Numbered from the stretch's first letter, positions 1 through 12,057 are shown. The stretch: 64,000 nucleotides of DNA from Schizonepeta tenuifolia (GCA_029490685.1 CM055958.1:37798446-37862445); one strand, 5' to 3'. Numbers and translations: made by a program. Notes: a model not told the origin generated them from the sequence alone.

Positions 1-3000
1 GCCAAAACGGCTCGTCGGGAGCCGACACTCGTCCCCCTCGTTCCGTGCCCGTCCCTTGTCCGATTTGGTCTGTTCACACGCCGTTGGAAATCTTTTTTTG
101 AAGAACTACGTGATGGTCCTAGCAGATTTGGATTATCTCTCGGTCGGATTTTGGGCTGGTACTTTACCCAGGCCATTTATTAGGCATAGGTGACCGAAAA
201 CTCATTTTTTGCACGGAAGCAGAATTGGATGGGCACTTCACCACTGGTTCTCCATCAGAATAGAAGCCCAAAGGTGCAAAAATAAGGCGAACGGCACGAG
301 CAAAAAGGGAGATATGGCCAAAACGGTTCGTCGGGAGCCGACACTCTTTCCCCCTCCCCATTCTGTCCCCGTCCCTTGTCCGATTTGGTTCGTTCACACT
401 CTGTTGGAAATCTTTTTTGAAGGGCTACGTGATGGTAGGAGCAGATTTTGATTATCTCTCGGTCAGATTTTAGGCTGGTACTTCGCACATGCCATTTATT
501 AGGTATAGGTGACCGAAAACTCATTTTTTGCACGGAAGCTGAATTAGATGGGCACTTCACCACCGGTTCTCAATCGAAATAGAAGCCCAAAGGTGCAAAA
601 ATAAGGCCAATGGCACGGGAAAAATGGGAGATATGGCCACCACGGTTCGTCGAGCGCCAACACTAGTCCGCCCGTTCCGTGCCCGTCCCTTGTCCAATTT
701 GATTCGTTCATGCGCCGTTGGAAATCGTTTTTGAAGGGCTACGTGATGGTCAGAGCAAATTTTGATTATCTCTCGGTCGGATTTTGGGCTGGCTCTTCAC
801 CAAGGCCATTTATTAGGCATAAGTGACTGAAAACTCATTTTTTGCTCGGAATCGGAATTGGACGGGCACTTCACCACTGGTTCTCCATCACAAAAGAAGC
901 CCAAATGTGCAAAAATAAGGCCAATGGCACAGGCAAAATGGGAGATATGGCCAAAACAGTTCGTCGGGAGCCGGCACTTGTCCCCACCGTTCCGTGCCCG
1001 TCCCTTGTCTGATTTGGTCTGTGCACACGCCGTTGGAAATATTTTTTGAAGAACTACGTGATGGTCGGAGCAGATTTTGATTATCTCTCGATCGGATTTT
1101 GTGCTGGTACTTTGCACAAGCCATTTATTAGGTATAGGTGACCGAAAACTAATTTTTTGCACGGAATCAAAATTGGACGGGCACTTCACCACTGCTTCTC
1201 CGTCACAAAATATGCCCAAAGGTGCAAATATAAGTCCAATGGCACATGCAAAATGGGAGATATGGCCGAAACGGTTCGTCGGAAACCAACACTCGTCCCC
1301 ACCGTTTTGTGTCCGTCCGTTGTCCGATTTGTCTGTTCACACGCCGTTGGAAATATTTTTCGAAGAACTACGTGATGGTCGGAGCAGATTTTGATTATCT
1401 CTCAATCGGATTTTGTGCTGGAACTTAGCCCAAGCCATTTATTAGGCATAGGTGACCGAAAACTCATTTTTTGCATGGAAGAGGAATTGGATGGGCAATT
1501 CACCACTGGTTCTCCATCACAATAGAAGCCTAATGGTACAAAAATAAGGCCAATGGCACGGGCAAAATGGGAGATATGGCCAAAACAGTTCGTCGGGAGG
1601 CGACAATCGTCCCCCGCGTTCCGTGCCCGTCCCTTGTCCGATTTGGACCGTTCACACGCCGTTGAAAATCTTTTTTGAAGGGTTATGAGATGGTTGGAGC
1701 AGATTTTGATTATCTCTCGGTCGGATTTAGGGCAAGCTCTTCTCCTAGGCCATTTATTAGGCATATGTTACCGAACACTCATTTTTTGCACGGAAGCGGA
1801 AATAGACAGCCACTTCACCACTGGTTCCTCATCATAAGAGAAGACCAAAGGTGCAAAAATAAGGCCAATGGCACGGGAAAAATGGGAGATATGGCCAAAA
1901 CGGTTCGTCGGGAGCCTACACTCGTCCCCCGCGTTCTGTGCCCGTCCCTTGTCCGATTTAGTCCGTTCACATGACGTTGAAAATCTTTTTTGAAGGGCTA
2001 CGTGATGGTTGGAGCAGATTTTGATTATATCTCGGTCGGATTTAGGGCTGGCTCTTCGCCCTGGCCATTTATTAGGCATAGGTGACCGAAAACTAATTTT
2101 TTGCACGAGAGCGGAATTAGACGGGCACTTCACCACTGGTTCCTCATCATAAGAGCAGACCAAAGGTGCAAAAATAAGGCCAACGGCATAGGCAAAATGG
2201 GAGATATGGCCAAAACGGCTCGTCGGAGGTGGCACTCATCCCCCCCCGTTCCGTGCCCGTCTCTTTTCCGATTTGGTCCGTTCACATGCTGTTGGAAATC
2301 TATTTTGAAGGGCTACATGATGTTCGGAGCAAATTTTGATTATCTCTCGATTGAATTTTGGGCTGGCTCATCATGAAGGCCATTTATTAGGCATAGGTGA
2401 CCTAAAACTCATTTTTTGCATGGAAGCGGAATTGCACGGGCACTTTACCACTGCTTCTCCATCACAATAGAAGTCCAATGGTGCAAAAATAAGGCCAATG
2501 GCATGGGCAAAATGGGAGATATAGCCAAAACAGTTCGTCGGGAGCCGACACTCGTCCCCCCCGTTCTGTGCCCGTCCCTTGTCCGATTTGGTCTATTCAC
2601 GCAGCGTTGGAAATCTTTTTTGAAGAACTACGTGATGGTCTTGGAAGATTTTGATTATCTCTCGGTCGGATTTTGGGCTGGTACTTCACCAAGGCAATTT
2701 ATTAGGCATCGGTGACAGAAAACTCATTTTTTGCACGGAAGCAGATTTGGATTGGCACTTCACCATTGGTTCTCGATCACAATAGAAGCTAAAAGGTGCA
2801 AAATTAAGGCCAATGGCACATGCAAAATGAGAGATATGGCCAAAACGGTTTGTCGAGCGCCGACACTCATCCCCCCCCCCCCCCCCGTTCCGTGCCCCTC
2901 TCTTGTCTGATTTGGTCCGTTCACACGCCGTTGGAAATCTTTTTTGAAGAGCTACGTGATGGTCGGAGCAGATTTTGATTATCTCTCGTTCGGATTTTGG

Positions 3001-5266
3001 GTTGGTACTACGCCCAGGCCATTTATTTGGCACAGGTGACCGAAAACTCATTTTTTGGACGGAAGCAGAATTAGCCGGTTCTCAATCATAATAAAAACCC
3101 AAAGGTGCAAAAATAAGGCCAATGGCACGGGTAAAATGGGAGATATGGTCAACACGGTTCGTCGGGAGCCAACACTCTTCCCCGCCGTTCTATGCCCGTC
3201 CCTTGTCCGATTTGGTTCGTTTACGCACAGTTGGAAATCTTTTTTGAAGGGCTACGTGATGGTCGGAGCAGATTTTGATTATCTCTCGGACGGATTTTGG
3301 GCTGGCTCTTCGCCAAAGCCATTTATTAGGCATAAGTGACTGAAAACTAATTTTTTGCACAAAGCGGAATTGGACGGACACTTTACCACTGCTTCTCCAT
3401 CACAGAAAAAAAACCCAAAGGTACAAAAATAAGGCCAATGGCACATGCAAAATGGGAGATATGGCCAAAACGGTTTGTCGGGAGCCGACACTCGTCCCCA
3501 CCGTTCTATGCCCGTCAATTGTCCGATTTGGTCTGTTCACACGCCTTTGGAAATCTTTTTTGAAGAACTACGTATGGTTGGAACAGATTTTGATTATCTC
3601 TCGGTTTGTGTTTGTGATGGTACTACGTCCTGGCCATTTATTAGGCATAGGTGACCGAAAACTCATTTTTTGCACGAAAGCGGAATAGGATGGGCAATGC
3701 ACCACTGGTTCTCCATCACAATAGAAGCCCAAAGGTGCAAAAATAAGGCCAATGGCAGCAAAATGGGAGATATGGCAAAAAAGGTTCGTCGAGAGCTGAC
3801 ACTCATCCCCCCGTTCCGTGCCCGTCCCTTGTCCGATTTGGTCTGTTCACACGTCATTGGAAATCTTTTTTGAAGAACTACGTGATGGTCCTAGCAGATT
3901 TTGATTATCTCTCGGTCGGATTTTAGGTTGGCTTTTCGCCCAGGCCATTTATTAGGCATAGGTGACCGAAAACTCATTTTTTGCACGGAAGCGGAATTAG
4001 ACGAGCACTTCACCAATGGGTTCTCATCATAAAAGAAGACCAAAGGTGCAAAAATAAGGCCAACGACACAGGCAAAATGGGAGATAAGGCCAAAATGGCT
4101 CGTCGGTAGCTGGCACTCGTCCCCCCAGTTCTGTGCCCGTCCCTTGTCCGATTTGGTCCGTTCACATGCCGTTGGAAATCTTTTTTGCAGGGCTACATGA
4201 TGGTCGAAACAGATTTTGATTATCTCTCGGTCGGATTTTGTGCTGGCTCTTCGCCAAGGCCATTTATTAGGCATAGGTGACCAAAAACTCATTTTTTGCA
4301 CGGAAGAGGAATTGAATGGGCAATTCACCACTGGTTCTCCATCATAATAGAAGCACAAAGGTGCAAAAATACGGCAAATGGCACGGGCAAAATGGGAGAT
4401 ATGGCCAAAACGGTTCATCGGGAGCCGACACTCACCCCCCCCGTTCCGTGCCCGTCCCTTATCCGATTTGGTCCGTTCACATGCCGTTGAAAATCTTTTT
4501 TGAAGAACTACGTGATGGTCGGAGCAAATTTTGATTATCTCTCGATCGAATTTTGTGCTAGTAGTTTGTCCAGGCCATTTATTAGGCATAGGTGACCCCG
4601 AAAACTCATTTTTTGCACGGAAGCGGAATTAGACAGGCACTTCACCAATGGGTTCTCATCATAAGAGAAGACCAAAGGTGCAAAATTAAGTCCAACGGCA
4701 CAGGCAAAATGGGAGATATGGCCAAAACGGCTCGTCGGTAGCTGGCACTCGTCCCCCCCAGTTCCGTGCCCGTCCCTTGTCCGATTTGGTCCATTCACAT
4801 GCCGTTGGAAATCTTTTTTGCAGGGCTACATGATGGTCGGAGCAGATTTTGATTATCTCTCAGTCGGATTTTGTGTTGGTTCTTCGCCAAGGCCATTTAT
4901 TAGGCATAGGTGACCGAAAACTCATTTTTTGCACGGAAGACGAATTGGATGGGCAATTCACCACTGGTTCTCCATCACAATAGAAGCACAAAGGTGCAAA
5001 AATAAGGCCAATGGCATGGGCAAAATGGGAGATATGGCCAAAACATTTCGTCGGGAGCCGACACTCGTCCCCCGCGTTCCGTGCCCGTCCTTTGTCCGAT
5101 TTAGTCCGTTCACATGCCGTTGAAAATCTTTTTTGAAGGGTTACGTGATGGTTGGAGCAGATTTTGATTATCTCTCGGTCGGATTTAGGGCAAGCTCTTC
5201 GCCCAGGCCATTATTAGGCATATGTGACCGAAAACTCATTTTTTGCACGGAAGCGGAATTAGACGG
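1..5266. repeat. 315-bp satellite array, left block (about 16.7 monomers)
   Basis: The anchor 'gccatttatt' recurs at 172, 491, 805, 1120, 1434, 1749, 2064 and 2379, so the monomer is 314-319 bp, mode 315. All monomers are in one orientation. Each carries 'gtgcccgtcccttgtccgat' or a near variant; the 'gtggccgtcccttctcc' variant of later blocks is not seen here. A 16-C run lies at 2871-2886. The array is cut at 5266 by a retrotransposon LTR. Open frames of 60-232 codons in this block result from the 315 = 3 x 105 periodicity and are not annotated as genes. Confidence 0.97.
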
Positions 5267-5993
5267 TGATGTGAGCACGATGAGCAACCTATGGACAATA
5301 AATCCGACTTCAAGAATAAATGAAAAGGGGGCTAATTACAAGTCCAAGACTAATCAATATTGGACCAAATGGTGAATTTTAATCAAGTTGGTGGGCTAAA
5401 CTCAACATGAAGTGTGGACTCGTTACCTATCAGATTCTGGAGGCCCGAGAACAAGAATGAAGATGCAATTTTCGTGCATAATAAAGAGGCTTCATAAAGA
5501 GTCTATTTATTTTATTTATTATGTGTTAAATAAGTGACTTTTGAAGTCTAGAGTCATAAGTAGTCATTAGTAGTTAATAAGTGGTTTAATTAGTGTTAAA
5601 TAAGTCTATTAATGAGTTTAATCAGTGTCATAAGTACTGTCATTATTGGTAGGCTATGAAGAGTCATTTTCCAATATATAAATAGGTGTGATATCATTTG
5701 TAATCGAATAACATATACACCTTGAGTTATAAACGAAAATTGGCTTTGCCTTTGTGAGTTGAATTTCTCTCTTGTAGAGTTTTCACTTGTTCCGAACTTA
5801 TCAAGACTAGTGAGCAAAGTCTTGTGGCGTTCAACCATACCGAGGTTCTTGGCTGATTATATAGCCAACGGGTCAAGGTTTTCTTCGCTCTAGGAGGTGA
5901 TCAAACTGGATTCTCGATCTAGGGAGACCGCTGCCTACCTCTTATACGAAGGGTTCTTGGATCTTTTATCCAACGGGTCCTCCGTCCGTATCA
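5267..5993 (+). repeat. 5' LTR of non-autonomous CRM-like element B1
   Basis: It begins TGATGTGAGCAC directly after satellite sequence and ends CCGTCCGTATCA, directly before a tRNA-Met primer site. Length is 727 bp against 713-715 bp in other family-B LTRs. A TATATAAATA box lies at about 5675-5684. The last ~330 bp closely match the family-D LTR. The flanking satellite pentamer is GACGG; the right-hand duplicate is lost. Confidence 0.93.
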
Positions 5994-5995
5994 TT

Positions 5996-6007
5996 TGGTA
6001 TCAGAGC
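5996..6007 (+). other. Primer binding site, initiator tRNA-Met, element B1
   Basis: TGGTATCAGAGC sits 2 bp after the LTR end. It is complementary to the 3' end of plant initiator tRNA-Met, the usual minus-strand primer of CRM and many other plant LTR retrotransposons. Confidence 0.92.
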
Positions 6008-6101
6008 AATCTGGTATTGATCTGATCCTCTATCTTTAAATTTCTTGTAAAAAAAAACAAAAAAAAAAAAACCAAAAAGATATCTATAAAAAAAAGATTC
6101 T

Positions 6102-6908
6102 ATGGAAGGAATATGTGATCGTTTTGAGAGATTGGAGCGTCGAAGTTATGCTAATCATCATCATCAAACACAGCATCGACGACGTGCACTTCATCGTCTT
6201 CAAATGGAAACTAAGTTAATGTTGGCGGAGATTAAGGTTGCCAACGAAGAGTTGAAGAAGCTTGTGGAAGCAACAACGAGGAAGACCTTTTGTGACATGC
6301 ATTGCCAAAGTTGTGATTCCACACCGCAATTGGAGGCCCAACCAAATGGAGAGAAGGGAATTGAGGACAAGGTGATTGTTCCCCAGATTTTCGACAAGGT
6401 TTCTTCCATTGTGGTCGAAGAACTCGAGGATCCTAATCCATTTGTTCTTGTTTCTCAAGTTCATGACAACAACCAACATGAAAGCATAGTGGTTGCAAGT
6501 GACCAGAAAATAACGAGGGGCGAATTCATTGTTCAAAGTTGTGCAGATGTGGTATGTGTTCCCTTGGTGCCACTGTTGAGCGTTCCTCCGTTGAATCACA
6601 AATCTTCATTTCAAATGTCGTGGTTGAATGTTCATGAAAACAACGAGGTGTACTCACAAACAAGGAAATCATTCCAAATTGGAGCAATTCTGGATTTGAG
6701 GACAAATCATTGTCAAGATGAGGGGAATGATAGACCCCGAGGTACGTGGTTTGTTTCTATTTTGCAGGTATATCATTTCGATATGGAACCATGTACAACT
6801 ATCAAAATCAAGGATGAAAATTACGTCTTCAAACCAGGAGGATTGGATTACCTATTCCTACACACTGACTTTTCTTTTGGAAATAAGATTCGGGACGAAT
6901 CTTCTTGA
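6102..6908 (+). CDS. Family-B unknown protein, copy 1 (268 aa)
   Basis: This is the single long frame of the non-autonomous element and I do not recognise the protein family. Residues ~35-60 (MLAEIKVANEELKKLVEA) look helical or coiled-coil. A CxxxxCxSC-like stretch (residues ~65-71) is not a retroviral zinc knuckle. No protease, RT, RNase H or integrase motif is present. Residues ~197-210 (LDLRTNHCQDEGND) resemble the CR-like tail of CRM integrases. The N-terminal ~35 residues (His/Arg rich) differ from copies at 39415 and 55070; the rest is nearly identical. The frame ends in IRDESS just before the expected polypurine tract, but that tract and the 3' LTR are missing and an inverted LTR follows. 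It could encode a protein or be a conserved spacer; three nearly intact copies favour selection or recent spread. Confidence 0.6.
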   Translation: MEGICDRFERLERRSYANHHHQTQHRRRALHRLQMETKLMLAEIKVANEELKKLVEATTRKTFCDMHCQSCDSTPQLEAQPNGEKGIEDKVIVPQIFDKVSSIVVEELEDPNPFVLVSQVHDNNQHESIVVASDQKITRGEFIVQSCADVVCVPLVPLLSVPPLNHKSSFQMSWLNVHENNEVYSQTRKSFQIGAILDLRTNHCQDEGNDRPRGTWFVSILQVYHFDMEPCTTIKIKDENYVFKPGGLDYLFLHTDFSFGNKIRDESS

Positions 6909-6909
6909 A

Positions 6910-7623
6910 GATACGGACGGAGGACCCGTTGGATAAAAGATCCAAGAACCCTTCGTATAAGAGGTAGGCAGCGGTCTCCCTAGATCGAGAATCCAGTTTG
7001 ATCACCTCCTAGAGCGAAGAAAACCTCGACCCGTTGGCTATATAATCAGCCAAGAACCTCGGTATGGTTGAACGTCACAAGACTTTGCTCACTAGTCTTG
7101 ATAAGTTCGAAACAAGTGAAAACTCTACAAGAGAGAAATTCAACTCACAAAGGCAAAGCCAATTTTCGTTTATAACTCAAGGTGTATATGTTATTCGATT
7201 ACAAAGGATATCAAGCCTATTTATAGGCTAGAAAATGACTCTTCGTAGCCTACCAATAATGATAGTACTTATGATACTAATTAAACTAATAAATAGACTT
7301 ATTTAACACTAATTAAACCACTTATTAACTACTAATGACTACTTATGACTCAAGACTTCAAAAGTCACTTATTTAACTCATGATAATGAAACTAATTAGA
7401 CACTTAATTTAGCCTCTTCAATATGCACGAATATCAACCATTTATTCTTCTTCTTGGGCCTTCGAAGTCTGATTGTTGACGAGCCCTTTTAAGACAAATT
7501 CAGCCCATCAATATTCACCATTTGGCCCGATTTATCTTGATATTGGACTTGAAATCGGCATACTTTATTTAGTTCTTGAAATCTGACTTGTAGTCAGTTG
7601 GCTGCCCATCCGTGCTCACATCA
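6910..7623 (-). repeat. Inverted family-B LTR between B1 and element C
   Basis: Reverse orientation: 'gatacggacggagg' on the left (the expected initial T is replaced by A) and 'tgctcacatca' on the right, about 714 bp. No TSD is seen (TGAAG left, GAGGC right). It abuts the B1 internal region on the left and interrupted gag of element C on the right. Probably a solo LTR inserted in C, whose left flank was lost in the deletion that joined it to B1. Confidence 0.9.
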
Positions 7624-9110
7624 GAGGCGGTGACAGAAACGCCCAAGATAACTATTTGGGCAACATAAAGATGAACATTCCCTCCTTCCAAGGGAAGAAT
7701 GATCCAGAGTTGTACCTTGAATGGGAGAGAAAGGTGGAGCTTATGTTTAATTGCCATAACTATTCAGAGATAAAGAAGGTGAAGTTGGCAGTAGTGGAGT
7801 TTTCAGATTATGCACTTGTTTGGTGGGACATGTTGGTGACCAGTCGGAGGAGAAACGACGAGCCACCTATTGATACTTGGCGTGAGATGAAGGCTGTGAT
7901 GAGGAGGTGTTTTGTGCCAAATCATTACTACCGAGAGCTTTACAACAAGTTGCAGAATTTGAAGCAAGGCAGTAGAAGTGTGGATGAATACTTCAAGGAG
8001 ATGGAGATAGCTATGATTCGAGCCAATATTGTGGAGGAAAGAGAGGCGACCATGGCGAGATTTTTGGCGGGTTTGCAGTGGGAGATTCGAGACAGAGTGG
8101 AGTTGCAGCATTATGTTGAGTTGGAGGACATGGTCCACATGGCCATAAAGATAGAGAGTCAGCTCAAGAGGAGGGGCAATCAGAGACAGAATCCAGTCAG
8201 TTGGAGGTCTTCACAGTCACCTTCTAGCGGTTCCTCATCAAAAGGGAACCAATGGAAAAAGGAGGCATCCCCGACCGAGGAGAAGAAGTCGTTCTTTAAG
8301 CCCCGAGTGGAGAGTTCGAATTTAGCAAATCAGGCCAAACCAGCAACCCTGGACAGCCGAAATCAAGATAAGAAGTGTTTCAAGTGCCAAGGATTTGGGC
8401 ATATCTCGAGTGAGTGTCCAAATAGAAGAATCATGATCTTGAAAGATGATGGTGAAGTGGTGACCGATGATGAAGATCGTGATCCAGAGATGCCAGCTTT
8501 GGAGGAGTCCGACGAAGAAGATGAAGAGATTTTACCTCCTGTTGGGAAGCTGTTTGTGACTAGGAGGGTTTTGAGTGCCCAAACTCAACCCGATGAGAGA
8601 GAGCAGCGAGAGAACCTCTTTCACACTAGGTGCCATGTCCAAGATAAGGTGTGCAGTGTCATTATTGATGGAGAAAGTTGCACGAATGTGGCCAGCACAG
8701 ACATGGTTGAGAGATTGGGGTTGATTGCGGTGAAGCATCCTAAGCCGTATCGATTGCAGTGGTTGAACGAGTCCGGCATCATCCGAGTGGCGAAGTAAGT
8801 GAAGGTTCCTTTTCGCATTGGGAGGTATGAAGATGAAGTGTTGTGCGACGTGATTTCAATGCAGGTGAGCCACATCTTGTTGGGACGTCCGTGGCAGTTC
8901 GATAGGCGAGTTACTCATGATGGCTTCACCAACAAGTACTCTTTTGAGTACAAGCAGAAGAAGGTATCCCTTGTTCCTCTTACTCCTAAACAAGTTTATG
9001 AGGATCAAATGCAGATGCAAAAGGAGGCGGACAAGGTGAAGCCCAAGGAGTTGGTCGAGCAGAAAAAGGAGTGCGGGTTGGCGCATAATTCATTTCTAGC
9101 CAGACCGAGA
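7624..9110 (+). pseudogene. gag-protease region of element C (broken)
   Basis: The frame enters mid-gag (KMNIPSFQGKNDPELYLEWE), the conserved Gag capsid core, and continues to a CCHC knuckle (CFKCQGFGHISSEC, ~8377-8420) and a retroviral aspartic protease with IIDGESC, where family D has IIDGGSC. A TAA at 8796-8798 breaks the frame where family D has a Gln codon, so a C-to-T change is likely. After it the same frame continues through LLGRPWQFDRR (about 8878-8910) and degrades by frameshift near 9110. An acidic spacer (EESDEEDEE) separates knuckle and protease, as in family D. Non-functional: no N-terminus and interrupted. Confidence 0.88.
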
Positions 9111-12057
9111 GATTTGAAGTGGGCCGTGAGGGAGGAGAGACAATGTACATGCTGTTGTACAAGAAAATTTTGCATAGTGATAACGATTTCTCTTCTCTAC
9201 CCCCTTCTATTAGTTCTGTTTTGCAGGATTATGATGATGACTTTCCCGACGAGATTCCACGCGGTTGACCACCAATTCGAGGGATTGAGCATCAAATTGA
9301 TTTCCTCCCCGGAGCTGTCCTTCCAAACCGACCAGCTTATAGGACCAGCCCTGAGGAAACGAAGGAGTTGGACCGACAAATCGGAGATTTGATGGCCAAT
9401 GGACGCGTGAGAGAGAGTATGAGTCCGTGCGTCGTTCCGGTTTTGCTCGTTCCAAAGAAAGACGCATCCTTGAGAATGTGTTGTGATTGCAGAGCCATTA
9501 ACAACATCACGGTAAAGTATCGTTTTCCTATTCCTCGTTTAGATGATATGCTTGATGAGTTGCATGGTTCTTGTGTGTTTGCCAAGATTGATTTGCGTAG
9601 TGGATATCATCAAATTAGGATTAAAGAGGGTGATGAGTGGAAAATTGCTTTCAAAACAAAACTTGGTTTGTTTGAGTGGTTGGTTATGCCTTTTGGTTTG
9701 ACTAATGCACCCAGTACTTTCATGCATCTTATGAAACATGTTTTGCGTGCTTTTATTGGTCGATTTGTTGTGGTTTATATTGATGATATTCTTATTTATA
9801 TTAAGAGTCATGATGAGCATGTTGACCATTTGAGAGCAGTTTTGGATACACTTAGGCAAGAGAAGTTGTATGCTAACCTTAAGAAGTGTGTCTTTTGTAC
9901 GGACAAGCTTATGTTTCTCGATTTTGTTGTTAGTGCACAGGGTGTACAGGTTGATGAAGAGAAGATACGAGCTATCCAAGAGTGGCCTACACCGAAGAAT
10001 GTTGGGGAAGTTAGAAGTTTCCATGGACTTGCTAGCTTCTATCGACGTTTTGTACCACATTTTAGCAGTGTCGCAGCACCTTTGACGGAAGTTATCAAAA
10101 AGAGTGTGGAGTTTGCATGGGGTAAAGCGCAAGAAGATGCGTTTCAGCTTTTGAAGCATAAACTAACACATTTCCCGGTACTATCTCTTCCTAACTTTTC
10201 TAAGTCTTTTGAGATTGAATGTGATGCTTCTGGTGTTGGTATTGGTGCAGTGTTAATGCAAGAAGGGAGGCCTATTGCGTACTTCAGGGAGAAGTTAAAT
10301 GGACCGACGTTGAGCTATCCTACGTATGATAAGGAGCTGTACGCGTTGGTGAGAGCCCTCAAAACGTGGCAGCACTATTTGTGGGCTAAGGAGTTCGTCA
10401 TTCACACCGACCATGAGTCCTTGAAGCATTTGAAGGGGCAGAACAAGTTGAACAAAAGGCATGCGAGGTGGATGGAGTTCATTGAGACGTTTCCTTACGT
10501 CAGTAAGTACAAGCAAGGAAAAGAGAATGTAGTGGCTGACGCACTTTCTCGGAGGTATGCCTTGATCTCTACTTTAGATGCTAAGTTGCTTGGTTTTGAG
10601 TGTCTTAAGAGTTTATATGAGCATGATGATGAGTTTGGTGAGATTTATCGAGCATGTGAGCGTTCTGCTAGTGGAGAGTATTTTAGGCATGATAATTATC
10701 TTTTTAGGAAGAATAAGTTGTGTGTTCCTAAGTGCTCTATACGTGATTTGTTGCTGCTAGAGTCTCATGGTGAGGGTTTAATGGGACATTTTGGTATTGC
10801 TAAGACTTTGGCTGTTTTGCAAGAACATTTCTTTTGGCCTCATATGAAACGTGATGTTGAGAGAATTTGTGCTCGTTGTGTTACATGTAAGTAGGCTAAG
10901 TCTAGAGTTAACTCCCATGGTTTGTATACACCATTGCCTATTCCTACTGCACCTTAGATTGATATTTCTATGGATTTTGTGTTAGGATTTCCTAGGACTA
11001 AGCGTGGTCGTGATTCTATCTTTGTTGTGGTTGATCGGTTCTCTAAGATGGCACATTTCATTCCATGTCATAAAACTGATGATGCATCTAATATAGCTGA
11101 TTTGTTCTTTCGAGAGGTTGTTAGATTGCATGGCATATGCCTAGGACTATTGTTTCGGATAGAGATTCTAAGTTCTTGAGCTACTTTTGGAAGACTTTGT
11201 GGTGTAAGTTAGGTACTAAGCTTTTGTTTTCTACTACTTGTCATCCACAAACCGATGGTCAAACCGAGGTAGTAAATAGGACTTTGTCTACTTTATTTCG
11301 TGCTATAATTAAAAAGAACATTAAGTCTTGGGAAGAATGTTTGCCACATGTTGAGTTTGCATATAATCGTTCTGTTCATTCTGCTACTCAGTTTTCGCCT
11401 TTTGAGATTGTCTATGGGTTTAATCCTTTAACTCCGTTAGATTTGTCTCCTTTACCTGCGCATGATTACACTGATCTTGATGGCCAAAAAGGGCAGATTT
11501 TGTGAAATAGATTCATGAGAAGGCAAGGATGAACATCGAGCGACGCACGGAGCAGTATGCTAAGCAAGCAAACAAAGGACGTCGCAAGGTGGTGTTTGAA
11601 CCCAGTGATTGGGTGTGGCTGCATATGCGCAAGGAGAGGTTTCCATTGCAGCAGCGATCTAAGTTACTTCCTAGAGGCGATGGACCATTCCAAGTTTTGG
11701 AGCGCATTAATGATAATGCCTACAAGTTGGACTTGCCCGGTGAGTATAATGTGAGTGCTACATTTAATGTTACTGACTTGAGTCCTTTTGATGTAGGTTG
11801 ACGACTTGGATTTGAGGACAAATCCTTCTCAAGAGGAGGGGAATGATGGAGTCCAAGGATCGTAGTTGGTGCAAGATCCGATGCATGTTCCTGTTGGACC
11901 AGTTACAAGATCTCGAGCCAAGAAGTTTAAGGAGAGCTTGATGGGTTTAGTTCAAGAAGTTTGGAATCAAGAGTTGATGAAGAAACCTATCGAAGTTGGC
12001 GAGTTGAATGGTCCGAGCTACATTAATCTTATCATGTGCGAGTGGGCTCAAGTTTGA
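9111..12057 (+). pseudogene. pol (RT-RNase H-integrase-CR tail) of element C (broken)
   Basis: RT to the integrase zinc finger is open from about 9368 to 10894. RT has KKDASLRMCCDCRAIN and YIDDILIY (~9777-9800); RNase H has the ECDASGVGIGAVL and HTDHESLKHL blocks; the HHCC domain ends at CVTCK. A TAG at 10892-10894 and a TAG at ~10956 replace Gln and Trp codons of the family-D protein. The integrase core follows (MDFVLGFPRTKRG; DRDSKFL after a frameshift near 11137; TDGQTEVVNRTL), then a TGA at 11503-11505 and another shift. The tail LDLRTNPSQEEGND precedes the LTR, and GPVTRSRAKKFKE (~11900-11940) lies inside the LTR, the CRM arrangement. At least three stops and three shifts make it inactive. 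Confidence 0.88.

Noticed and set aside
164..5375. Dozens of 60-230 codon frames on both strands in the satellite blocks
   Set aside because: They repeat with the 315-bp period, differ only by indels and have no codon or domain signature; they are shadows of the satellite.
5596..5838. Recurrent antisense frame of 60-85 codons (MVERHKTLLTSLDKFG...) in every LTR
   Set aside because: It is the reverse strand of the shared LTR 3' part and recurs because the LTR recurs; no independent evidence of coding.
6740..6768. Possible intron in the family-B frame (GTACGT ... TTTTGCAG)
   Set aside because: The interval is about 30 bp, below the usual plant minimum, and the frame is open through it.
5267..7623. 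B1 plus the inverted LTR as one element with opposed LTRs
   Set aside because: LTR retrotransposons have direct LTRs; there is no polypurine tract at the junction and no TSD, so the inverted LTR is a separate insertion.
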